Below are positions 34,096-41,622 of a stretch of 64,000 nucleotides of DNA, in pieces. The notes beneath the pieces are model-generated. The model did not search any database, was not told where the DNA came from, and saw only the letters and a program-made list of their open reading frames with translations. How positions within the stretch are numbered: the stretch's first letter is position 1; every line of letters starts with the position of its first letter. A program made the translations under genes and the position numbers. Source of the stretch: Verrucomicrobiota bacterium (GTDB lineage Bacteria > Verrucomicrobiota > Kiritimatiellia > CAIQIC01 > JAGNIJ01); NCBI GenBank assembly GCA_022710725.1, contig JAKLGK010000006.1, positions 186,001 through 250,000 on the forward strand, written 5' to 3'.

Positions 34096-34613
34096 ATCCA
34101 TTCCGGCTGAGCCTGGCGCAGGGCCTCGTAGAGGGCGATCCCGGCGGCCGTGGAAAGGTTGAGCGAGCGCACGTGCTCAGGGCGCACGGGGATGCCGAGG
34201 ACCTGCCCGGGGTAGCGGGCAAGGAGATGCTCCGGCAGGCCGCGGGTCTCGCATCCGAAGACCAGGGCATCCCCGGGCCGGAACCTGGCGTCGTGGAAGG
34301 ACCTCCCCCCGGCGGTGCTGAACAGGAAGAGGCGGGCCGGGCGCTCCTCGGCGAGGTAGGCGTCGAAATCCGTGTGCACGCGGATGTCCACCGACTTCCA
34401 GTAGTCGAGTCCGGCCCGCTTGAGCTCGGAGTCCGTGATCTTGAACCCGAGCGGCTCGATCAGGTGTAGGATCGAGCCGGTGGCCGCGCACAGCCGCGCG
34501 ATGTTCCCAGTGTTCGGGGGAATCTCGGGGTTCACCAGGACAATGTGAAAGGGCGGATCCGGCCAGCGGAACGGCAGCTGGTTAAAGCGTGTGTGAGCAG
34601 GGGGCGTCTTCAT
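34059..34613 (-). CDS. trmL: tRNA (cytidine/uridine-2'-O-)-methyltransferase TrmL
   Basis: The 184-residue SPOUT-class enzyme methylates the wobble ribose of tRNA-Leu isoacceptors. Signatures are HIVLVNPEIPPNTGNIARLCAATG (motif 1), FGCETRGLPEHLL (motif 2) and the knot IPVRPEHVRSLNLSTAAGIALYEAL (motif 3). It is longer than typical TrmL (~155-160 aa): there are ~25 extra N-terminal residues, and the C-terminal tail WITTKDTKNAKGK is encoded by an intergenic-type hairpin repeat. The ATG at 34613 was preferred to a TTG at 34625. Confidence 0.9.
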   Translation of the reverse strand: MKTPPAHTRFNQLPFRWPDPPFHIVLVNPEIPPNTGNIARLCAATGSILHLIEPLGFKITDSELKRAGLDYWKSVDIRVHTDFDAYLAEERPARLFLFSTAGGRSFHDARFRPGDALVFGCETRGLPEHLLARYPGQVLGIPVRPEHVRSLNLSTAAGIALYEALRQAQPEWITTKDTKNAKGK

Positions 34614-34718
34614 GGTCAGGCTCAATTCATAGCAAAAGAGGCTCGTGGATGATACACGCGAGAAGGGGCGGGGACTCCGGCGGACAGCCTTCGCGCGGCC
34701 CTTGGCCGGCCGCGCGAA

Positions 34719-34967
34719 TTAGAAATGTCTGCGGGCGAATTCGCGGCCGGAGCCGGTCTTGAGATAGGCCTCGAAAGCGGCGGCCTTGTCGCGGGAGGGG
34801 AAGGCGACGGCGAGGTCGAGGGTCCAGGGCCGGAACTTGGCGGTGTGGGGCACGCCGCCCTCATTGTTCTTGAGAAGTCGGAGGCGCAGGTTCTTGGTGA
34901 GGCCGATGTAGGTTTGGGTGGGGACCCGTAGGCTGCGGAGCCGGTAGACGTAGTGAAAGCTATCCAT
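34719..34967 (-). CDS. GIY-YIG endonuclease-domain protein, copy 1
   Basis: This 82-residue protein is a stand-alone GIY-YIG nuclease domain. YVYRLRS and TYIGLT form the two halves of the motif, the LRLRLLKNNEGG segment carries the conserved Arg and His/Asn region, and FEAYLKTGSG holds the metal-binding Glu. Proteins of this size (UPF0213-like) are related to repair or homing nucleases, and their role is unknown. A near-identical copy lies 357 bp away. No strong ribosome site precedes the ATG. Confidence 0.85.
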   Translation of the reverse strand: MDSFHYVYRLRSLRVPTQTYIGLTKNLRLRLLKNNEGGVPHTAKFRPWTLDLAVAFPSRDKAAAFEAYLKTGSGREFARRHF

Positions 34968-35075
34968 GGCTTGCCAGCCGGAGCCGCGGCCGCTGTCTGC
35001 CCGTCCGCCTTCGCCCCGCCCGTGGCGGGGACTCCGGCGGACAGCCTTCGCGCGGCCCTTGGCCGGCCGCGCGAA

Positions 35076-35324
35076 TTAGAAATGTCTGCGGGCGAATTCG
35101 CGGCCGGAGCCGGTCTTGAGATAGGCCTCGAAAGCGGCGGCCTTGTCGCGGGAGGGGAAGGCGATGGCGAGGTCGAGGGTCCAGGGCCGGAACTTGGCGG
35201 TGTGGGGCACGCCGCCCTCATTGTGCTTGAGAAGTCGGAGGCGCAGGTTCTTGGTGAGGCCGATGTAGGTTTGGGTGGGGACCTGTAGGCTGCGGAGCCG
35301 GTAGACGTAGTGAAAGTTATCCAT
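35076..35324 (-). CDS. GIY-YIG endonuclease-domain protein, copy 2
   Basis: This is the second copy of the 82-residue GIY-YIG protein. It differs from copy 1 at four residues (S3N, R14Q, N34H, V54I), which account for all four nucleotide differences between the repeat units. All motif residues are kept, so both copies could be active. It lies about 110 bp downstream of tRNA-Ala, in the same orientation. Confidence 0.85.
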   Translation of the reverse strand: MDNFHYVYRLRSLQVPTQTYIGLTKNLRLRLLKHNEGGVPHTAKFRPWTLDLAIAFPSRDKAAAFEAYLKTGSGREFARRHF

Positions 35325-35435
35325 GGCTTGCCAGCCGGAGCCGCGGCCGCTGTCTGCCCGTCCGCCTTCGCCCCGCCCGTGGCGGGGACTCCGGCGGACA
35401 GCCTTCGCGCGGCCCTTGGCCGGCCGCGCGAAGGC

Positions 35436-35511
35436 TGGTGGAGGGTAGGAGATTTGAACTCCCGACCTCCTGAATGCCATTCAGGCGCTCTCCCAACTGA
35501 GCTAACCCCCC
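35436..35511 (-). tRNA. tRNA-Ala (anticodon GGC)
   Basis: On the minus strand the cloverleaf is acceptor GGGGGGT/ACCCTCC with the alanine-specific G3-U70 pair, D-arm GCTC/GAGC, anticodon stem CCTGA/TCAGG with loop ATGGCAT (anticodon GGC), and T-arm GGGAG-TTCAAAT-CTCCT. CCA is encoded in the DNA (35436-35438). The 3' end abuts the partial third GIY-YIG repeat unit. Confidence 0.95.
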
Positions 35512-35646
35512 AACCGGGCGCGACGCCGAAAGGGATTCCGGCATCGAGGCTAGGGGACAATAGGAAGCCGGCCTTGATTTGTCAATGTCCCCGATGTACT
35601 TTTTCAGCCTGTTCGGCAAGCGAGTTGGCGACGAGGGAGAACCTTC

Positions 35647-36351
35647 ATGAACGTTCTATTCGCGCTGATGATGGCCGGGGTCATGCTGTTTTCAGGAGTG
35701 AGCCAGTTCAAGGCTCCCCGTTCCGGCGCCCTGGCGGAGGGGCCCGGTGAGTTGGTCCCCGCGGCGGAACCCGTCCCGGACGCGGCCGTCGAGCCCATGG
35801 CGGAAGCATCCGAAACGCCGGCCGAGGAGGCCGTGGCCGCCCCGGTCGAAGAGGAGCCGGGTGTCCCGACGTTTGCCGTTTTCCTGCCCGAGCGGATCGA
35901 GAGGGTGTGGTACTGGTACGCGTATACCGAGGAAACCCAGCACATCGTGCAGAGCGCCGTGGAGAAGGCCCTGATCAACGCGGGGCTGGCGGTCGTGGAC
36001 GTGGCCAGCATGCCTCTCCCCGAGCAGGGCGACCTGGCCCAGGTGATGTCCGCCCCGCAGGTGGTGCGCTGGGGCGCCGCCGCCCGCGCCGATTACATCA
36101 TCATGGGAACCGCCACGGCCGACCCGCAGAGCGAGAGCGTGGCCTACGGCCAGAAGGTGGTCCGCTCGACGGCCAACCTCTCCGCCCGGATCATCCGGGT
36201 GAGCGATTCGCGGATCGTGGCGGTGCAGGACGCCTCGGCCCTGATGGGCGGGCAGGCCCTTGCCGCGGCGGCCCGCGAGGCCCTCAAGAAGGGCGGCGAA
36301 GATATCGGCCGGAAGCTGGCCCGGTCCGCCAAGAATCTCCCCAAGCCCTGA
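35647..36351 (+). CDS. exported protein of unknown function (LPP20/FlgT/CsgG-like fold suspected)
   Basis: The 234-residue protein has a signal peptide (1 to ~20), an acidic Ala/Pro/Glu linker (about 25-75) and a globular domain. The domain pattern, TQHIVQSAVEKALINAGLAVVD followed by ADYIIMGTATAD, LSARIIRVSDSRIVAV and a final helix with ARSAKNLP, resembles lipoproteins and periplasmic proteins of the CsgG/LPP20/FlgT group, in which a strand-helix unit binds partner envelope proteins. This is a fold-level guess. A GAGGGAGAA site precedes the ATG. It stops immediately before the convergent thiDE stop. Confidence 0.6.
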   Translation: MNVLFALMMAGVMLFSGVSQFKAPRSGALAEGPGELVPAAEPVPDAAVEPMAEASETPAEEAVAAPVEEEPGVPTFAVFLPERIERVWYWYAYTEETQHIVQSAVEKALINAGLAVVDVASMPLPEQGDLAQVMSAPQVVRWGAAARADYIIMGTATADPQSESVAYGQKVVRSTANLSARIIRVSDSRIVAVQDASALMGGQALAAAAREALKKGGEDIGRKLARSAKNLPKP

Positions 36352-37800
36352 CTAGATCACGGCCTGCCAGGCCCGGACGCGCGCCGCGAGATCGGCGGCA
36401 TCCCGCAGGTCCGAAATCACGGCAACCCCGTCCGCCCCGGCGTCCCGGAGCGGGCGCGCGTTCTCGACCGTGATGCCCCCGATGGCCACGACGGGCGCGC
36501 TGCTCCACGAGCGCAATCGGCCGAAGGACTCGACTCCCAGCGGCGCGTAACCGATCGCCTTGGTCGCCGTGGCGTACACGGCCCCCAGGCCGATGTAGGA
36601 CGGGCGCAGGGCGAGGGCCCGGGCCATGTCCGCGTACGAACTCGCGCTGACGCCCAGGCGCAGGCCTGCTTTTTCGATGGCCGCGAGATCAGCTCCGGGC
36701 AAATCGTCCTGCCCCAGGTGAATGCCCCACGCCCCGTGGCGGAGCGCCAGGTCCGCGCGGTCGTTGATCACCAGCCGGACCCCGGCCGCGCGCGCCAGGC
36801 GGATGGCTTCGCGCGCCTCGCGGTCCAGGGCTTCGCCGGATAGATCCTTGGCGCGCAGTTGGACCAGGTTCACACCGAGCGGGGCGAGTTTCCCGATCCA
36901 TGCGGCGCGGTCCACGATGGGATAGAGGCCCACGGGTTTTTCGCAAGGGGGAAATGCCGGCCGGGAGAGGCCCGCCGCCGCATGGGCGGTCATCCAGGGC
37001 GCATCGTCCGGGTGATTCGGCCATCCCTCGTGCGCGAGGGGGCCGCGGCCGCGCCCGATGCCGCCGCCGAGCCGGAGGCCCTGGTTCACGTAGGCCTTGG
37101 CCAGGACCAGCGCGTCCTCGATCGCGTAGCCCCGCGCGAGGCAGGCGGCGGCCGCGGACGAGAAGGTGCAGCCGGTTCCATGCGTGTGCCGGACTGCCTG
37201 GCGCGGGCTGGTGATCCACCACGAGACTTTCCCGTCGGTCCAGAAATCCTGGCAGTATTCGCGGTTGTCGGAGTGGCCTCCCTTGAGCAGCACCGTGCGG
37301 GCGCCCAGCGCGAGCAGGGCGCCAGCGACGTGCGGCAGATCCTCCGCGGCCCGGGCCGCGCGGCCCGTGAGCCGCTGCGCCTCGGGAAGATTCGGCGTCA
37401 GGAGATCCACAAGCGGCAGCACGTCCTCGATCACGGCGGGGAGCAGGTCGGGCGCCATGAGCCCGTGCCCGCTGCTGGAGCCCATGACGGGATCGTACAC
37501 GACGAAGGCGTCCAGGTCGCGGATCACCCGGGCGACCGCGCGGGCGGCGCCGGCGGTGCCCAGCATGCCGATCTTGATGGCGGCGGGCGGCAGATCCTCG
37601 CGCAGGGAATCCAACTGGGCCGCCACGAGATCGGCCGGCGCGAACTCCACGCGCTGCACGCCGAGCGTATTCTGCGCGATCACGGCCGTGATGACCGAGC
37701 CGCCGTGGACGCCGAGGCCGTTCAGCGTCGCGAGGTCGCCCTGGATCCCGGCCCCGCCGCCGGGATCGGTTCCCGCCACGGTCCAGACGATGGGCTTCAT
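36352..37800 (-). CDS. thiDE: bifunctional HMP/HMP-P kinase and thiamine-phosphate synthase
   Basis: The 482-residue protein fuses two thiamine enzymes. Residues ~1-260 are ThiD (VAGTDPGGGAGIQGDLAT, YDPVMGSSSGHGLM, LLTPNLPEAQRLTG, HTHGTGCTFSSAAAA), which phosphorylates hydroxymethylpyrimidine twice. Residues ~290-482 are ThiE (LYPIVDR, VQLRAKDLSGE, LVINDRADLALRHGAWGIHLGQDDLP, GLGAVYATATK, VAIGGITVENA), which joins HMP-PP to the thiazole phosphate. It overlaps the transporter gene by 4 bp, and both lie behind a TPP riboswitch. No thiazole genes are present, so this unit suits pyrimidine salvage. Confidence 0.93.
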   Translation of the reverse strand: MKPIVWTVAGTDPGGGAGIQGDLATLNGLGVHGGSVITAVIAQNTLGVQRVEFAPADLVAAQLDSLREDLPPAAIKIGMLGTAGAARAVARVIRDLDAFVVYDPVMGSSSGHGLMAPDLLPAVIEDVLPLVDLLTPNLPEAQRLTGRAARAAEDLPHVAGALLALGARTVLLKGGHSDNREYCQDFWTDGKVSWWITSPRQAVRHTHGTGCTFSSAAAACLARGYAIEDALVLAKAYVNQGLRLGGGIGRGRGPLAHEGWPNHPDDAPWMTAHAAAGLSRPAFPPCEKPVGLYPIVDRAAWIGKLAPLGVNLVQLRAKDLSGEALDREAREAIRLARAAGVRLVINDRADLALRHGAWGIHLGQDDLPGADLAAIEKAGLRLGVSASSYADMARALALRPSYIGLGAVYATATKAIGYAPLGVESFGRLRSWSSAPVVAIGGITVENARPLRDAGADGVAVISDLRDAADLAARVRAWQAVI

Positions 37801-39044
37801 GAAGCGCCTCCCGGGGAGGGGCCGGGCCGCGGATGGCGCGCGGCCCGGAGCGCCAGGTGGAGACCGGCGGCGCCGAGCAGGGCCGGCAGCGATGCGCCGA
37901 GGGCCCAGGCCTGGCGGGTGGCCAGTTGGTAGAGGGCGAATCCGGCCGCCCAGGCCAGCATGGCGTCCGGACGGATTCCGGCAGGCGGGGGGCCGAATTG
38001 CATGCGGCGGAGGATGAAATAGTCCGCCAGCACCACGCCGAACAGGGGGCAGAACATCGCGCCGATGAAAAGCAGGAACGATTCGTATTCCGTCGCGGGG
38101 AAAACAACGGCCAGCAGCGTGCCCAGCAGTCCGCCGGCCAGGATGACCGCCCGCTCGTTCCATTTCGGCGCCAGGCTGCGGACGGACACGGCGGTCGAGT
38201 ACATGTCGAGGAACGTCGTCGTGATCGTAGAGAGGATGATGATCAGGAGGGCGGGGCCGATCAGCCCGGTCTCGGCCATCAGCCCCAACACCATCCCGTC
38301 GGGGTTGGCGGTCCGGGCGGCCAGCGCCGCGCAGAGCCCCACGGCGTACATCCAGCTTCCTGCCAGCAGGTATCCCCACCACGTGCCCCAGAAGCAACTG
38401 CGCGAGTCCCGGGCAAAGCGCGAGTAATCCGACACCAGGGGGAGCCACGAGATCGGCATGGCGATCACGAGGTCGAGCCCCTGGCCGAACGGCAGCGTGC
38501 CGTCCGGGCGAATCGCGAGCAGGTCGGCCAAGCCGTATCGACGGAACACGATGCCCGTCATCAGGAGCGAGAGCGCGGTCAGCAGGGTCACCGCGCCGCG
38601 CTGGAGCCAGCGCCGGAGGCCGTGCCCGGTCAGCGCCCACGCCGTGGTCAGGATTCCCGAGACGAGGATCCAGCCCCGGACCCCGATGCCGCGATCACCG
38701 GGAACCACGGCGTCCGCCGCCTGCCCGCAGATCCGCAGCATGACTGCCGTCCAGCCCGTCAGTTGGATGACGTTCAACACCGCGGGCAGATAGGAGCCGC
38801 GGTGGCCCAGGGCGTCGCGGGTGCTGACCATGGCGGGCACTTCGTGCCGGCTGCCGATGATGCCACCGAGGGCCATGGGCGTGTTCCCGATCACGTGGCC
38901 CAGCACGATCGCCGCGAGGCCGGCGAAGAGGCCCAGGGGCGCCAGCAGGCCGCCCGCCCAGATTTCGGCGAGCGAAATGGCGGCGCCCATCCACAGCAGG
39001 AAAAAATCCGCCCCGGAAAGTGGCCGATCAGTCGACGTTTTCAC
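37797..39044 (-). CDS. CytX-like NCS1-family transporter, putative HMP importer
   Basis: The 415-residue protein has about 12 membrane helices and belongs to the NCS1 (nucleobase:cation symporter-1) family. LSGADFFLLWMGAAISLAEIW, ALGGIIGSRHEVPAMVSTRDALG and PISWLPLVSDYSRFAR match the CytX group, members of which are controlled by TPP and predicted to import hydroxymethylpyrimidine. A GTG start at 39044 has a strong GGAGGGAA site; another GTG at 39059 lacks one. It is the first gene after the TPP riboswitch and overlaps thiDE. Confidence 0.88.
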   Translation of the reverse strand: MKTSTDRPLSGADFFLLWMGAAISLAEIWAGGLLAPLGLFAGLAAIVLGHVIGNTPMALGGIIGSRHEVPAMVSTRDALGHRGSYLPAVLNVIQLTGWTAVMLRICGQAADAVVPGDRGIGVRGWILVSGILTTAWALTGHGLRRWLQRGAVTLLTALSLLMTGIVFRRYGLADLLAIRPDGTLPFGQGLDLVIAMPISWLPLVSDYSRFARDSRSCFWGTWWGYLLAGSWMYAVGLCAALAARTANPDGMVLGLMAETGLIGPALLIIILSTITTTFLDMYSTAVSVRSLAPKWNERAVILAGGLLGTLLAVVFPATEYESFLLFIGAMFCPLFGVVLADYFILRRMQFGPPPAGIRPDAMLAWAAGFALYQLATRQAWALGASLPALLGAAGLHLALRAARHPRPGPSPGGAS

Positions 39045-39082
39045 GCATTCCCTCCGCACGATTCACCGTTCCGGGGGGAATG

Positions 39083-39109
39083 AAAAACGCTCCGCGAGGA
39101 TTCAGGAGC
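39083..39109 (-). terminator. intrinsic terminator in the TPP riboswitch leader
   Basis: On the minus strand GGCTCC, an 11-nt loop, GGAGCG and then TTTTT lie 14 nt after the riboswitch aptamer and ~40 nt before the transporter start. The stem is short (5 bp) but the position fits a ligand-controlled transcription terminator. A translational switch cannot be excluded. Confidence 0.5.
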
Positions 39110-39122
39110 CGGTCTCATCGCT

Positions 39123-39210
39123 TCCCTCCGTCGGCATGACCCGAACAGGTTCAAGGGGTTATCCCGAACCGGGAACTCTCAGCCCCGCCGACACGCAGTG
39201 GGGCACCCCC
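39123..39210 (-). promoter_or_regulatory. TPP riboswitch (THI element)
   Basis: Read on the minus strand the aptamer begins GGGGGTGCCCC, contains the thi-box motif GGGGCTGAGA, then AACCCCTTGAACCTGTTCGGGT and ends ATGCCGACGGAGGGA. These are the conserved TPP-binding helices. It controls the transporter and thiDE genes downstream, turning them off when thiamine pyrophosphate is plentiful. Confidence 0.95.
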
Positions 39211-39274
39211 AGCGAACAGGCCAATAGTCGTACGGGGCGGAAGGTCTGTCAACACGCGAAAAGGAGCCGGGCCG

Positions 39275-40483
39275 TCACACCAGCGGGCGCAGGAACTCGG
39301 CCACCTGGTCGGGATTCATGGGGATCGGGTTGCCGGACATGCTGGTGCCTATGGACCGGCGGGCGATTTCCTGCACGTCCTCCTCCGTCAACGCCATTTC
39401 CTTGAGGTCGGGCGGTATGCCGATGGCGTCGGCGAGCGCCTCCACCGCGGCGATCCCGTCCTCGATGATGCGCGGGGCCATGCCGCCCTGGTTGAGGAAC
39501 GCGGAAAGCGCATGGGCAAGTTCGGCGGAACAGGCGGGCGCGTTGAAGCGGAGCGTGTAGGGGAGAAGTATGCCGCAGGCCAACCCGTGCGGCACGCCGA
39601 AGAGCGCGCCGAGCGCCGCCGCGATGCCATGCGCCATGGCCAGCCCGGCGTTCGCGAGGCAGACGCCGCCGAGCATGCTGACCAGCGACATCTTGTCGCG
39701 CGCAGCCTCGTTGCCCGGCGCTTCCACGCTGACGGCGATGGCCTCGCGGGCCAGGCGCAGGCCTTCCTGGGCCAGCGCCGTCGTCTCGGGGCGACGCCGG
39801 TTGCTGATGCAGGATTCGATCAACTGGGTCAGCGCGTCCATGCCGCCCGAGGCCGTGACGTCGTGGGGGACGTTCAGCGTGAGCATGGAGTCGATCAGCG
39901 CCACCGTGGGGATCATCGAATCGGCGCGCATGCTTCGTTTCACTTTCTTCCCCGGGTGGCCGATCACGGCATTGCGGGTCATCTCCGCGCCGGTGCCCGC
40001 GACGGTCGGAATGGCGATGTGGGGAAGCGGGGGCGCCGCCAGGGCGCGGGTCTGTTCCTCGCCCTCCAGGTACTCCTCCACCGAGCCCTCGTTGACGGCG
40101 AGGGCGGCCACCGCCTTGCCGGCGTCCATCACGCTGCCGCCGCCCGCGCTGACGATCAGGCCGGGTTCCAGGGCGCGCGCCTTCGCGGCCAGGGCGTCCA
40201 CGACGTCCACGGTCGGCTCGCCATGAACGCCTTCCAGGATTTCCGCCGCGACGCCGTGCCGCCCGAGCAGCGCGGCGATGCGCTGATCCAGCCCGGCCCG
40301 CCGCGCCGACCCGCCGCCGAGCAGGATCAGCGCCTTCTTGCCGGCGGCCAGGGGGAAGGCCAGGTCGCCCAGTTCGTTCAGGCGGCTCTTACCGAACACG
40401 ATCGTGCGCGGAACCTTGAGTCCGTACCGGTGGACGGCCTCGATCATTTCGCGCGCCTTCTGCGCTATGGGCACGGTCGGCAT
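39275..40483 (-). CDS. iron-containing (group III) alcohol dehydrogenase
   Basis: The 402-residue NAD(P)-dependent dehydrogenase shows IVSAGGGSVMDAGKAVA (nucleotide binding), PTVAGTGAEMTRNAVI, GGMDALTQLIESCIS and AMAHGIAAALGALFGVPHGLACGILLP with the metal-binding His residues. These match group III metal-dependent alcohol dehydrogenases, which act on short alcohols, diols or aldehydes. The exact substrate is unclear. It diverges from fmt across a region with a 38-bp dyad. Confidence 0.9.
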   Translation of the reverse strand: MPTVPIAQKAREMIEAVHRYGLKVPRTIVFGKSRLNELGDLAFPLAAGKKALILLGGGSARRAGLDQRIAALLGRHGVAAEILEGVHGEPTVDVVDALAAKARALEPGLIVSAGGGSVMDAGKAVAALAVNEGSVEEYLEGEEQTRALAAPPLPHIAIPTVAGTGAEMTRNAVIGHPGKKVKRSMRADSMIPTVALIDSMLTLNVPHDVTASGGMDALTQLIESCISNRRRPETTALAQEGLRLAREAIAVSVEAPGNEAARDKMSLVSMLGGVCLANAGLAMAHGIAAALGALFGVPHGLACGILLPYTLRFNAPACSAELAHALSAFLNQGGMAPRIIEDGIAAVEALADAIGIPPDLKEMALTEEDVQEIARRSIGTSMSGNPIPMNPDQVAEFLRPLV

Positions 40484-40565
40484 GAATCCCCCGGTGTTGC
40501 TGGATACAGGATAGCGGGATCGCGCCTTTCTGTCCAGCGCGGCCGGCCCCGGCGGAATTCCGTGC

Positions 40566-40603
40566 GTAACAAACTACCTCACACGTGTGAAGTATATTGT
40601 TAC
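40566..40603. promoter_or_regulatory. 38-bp dyad, likely operator between the alcohol dehydrogenase and fmt genes
   Basis: The outer arms GTAACAA/TTGTTAC are perfect, the centre TCACACGTGTGA is a perfect 12-bp palindrome, and the six-base spacers between them match at three positions. A TATATT box reading toward fmt (40593-40598) lies inside the right arm, so a protein bound here could block transcription. Confidence 0.6.
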
Positions 40604-40676
40604 CGGCCGCCGGCGGGGAAGGCGGAGGAATTTGTCGTTGCGCGGACCGGCGCGGTGTGAGAAAGGAGGCGCTGTC

Positions 40677-41612
<936 letters not shown>

Positions 41613-41622
41613 CCGCGGAGTC

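Larger units (their letters stand above)
34667..35432. repeat. 357-bp tandem duplication carrying a GIY-YIG gene
   Basis: Unit 1 (34667-35023) and unit 2 (35024-35380) are identical except for four substitutions. A third partial unit (35381 to about 35432) repeats the first ~52 bp and stops just before the 3' end of tRNA-Ala. The unit contains a GC-rich palindrome (GCGCGGCC-CTT-GGCCGGCCGCGC) and one GIY-YIG reading frame on the minus strand. Confidence 0.95.

Noticed and set aside
34622..35560. 312-residue Pro/Ser-rich protein with internal repeats
   Set aside because: It is an alternative frame through the GIY-YIG tandem repeat; the repeat in the protein only mirrors the DNA duplication, and the GIY-YIG frame has the real family motifs.
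36352..38640. 762-residue frame joining thiDE to upstream sequence
   Set aside because: Residues upstream of 37800 are a shadow of the CytX-like transporter gene in another frame.
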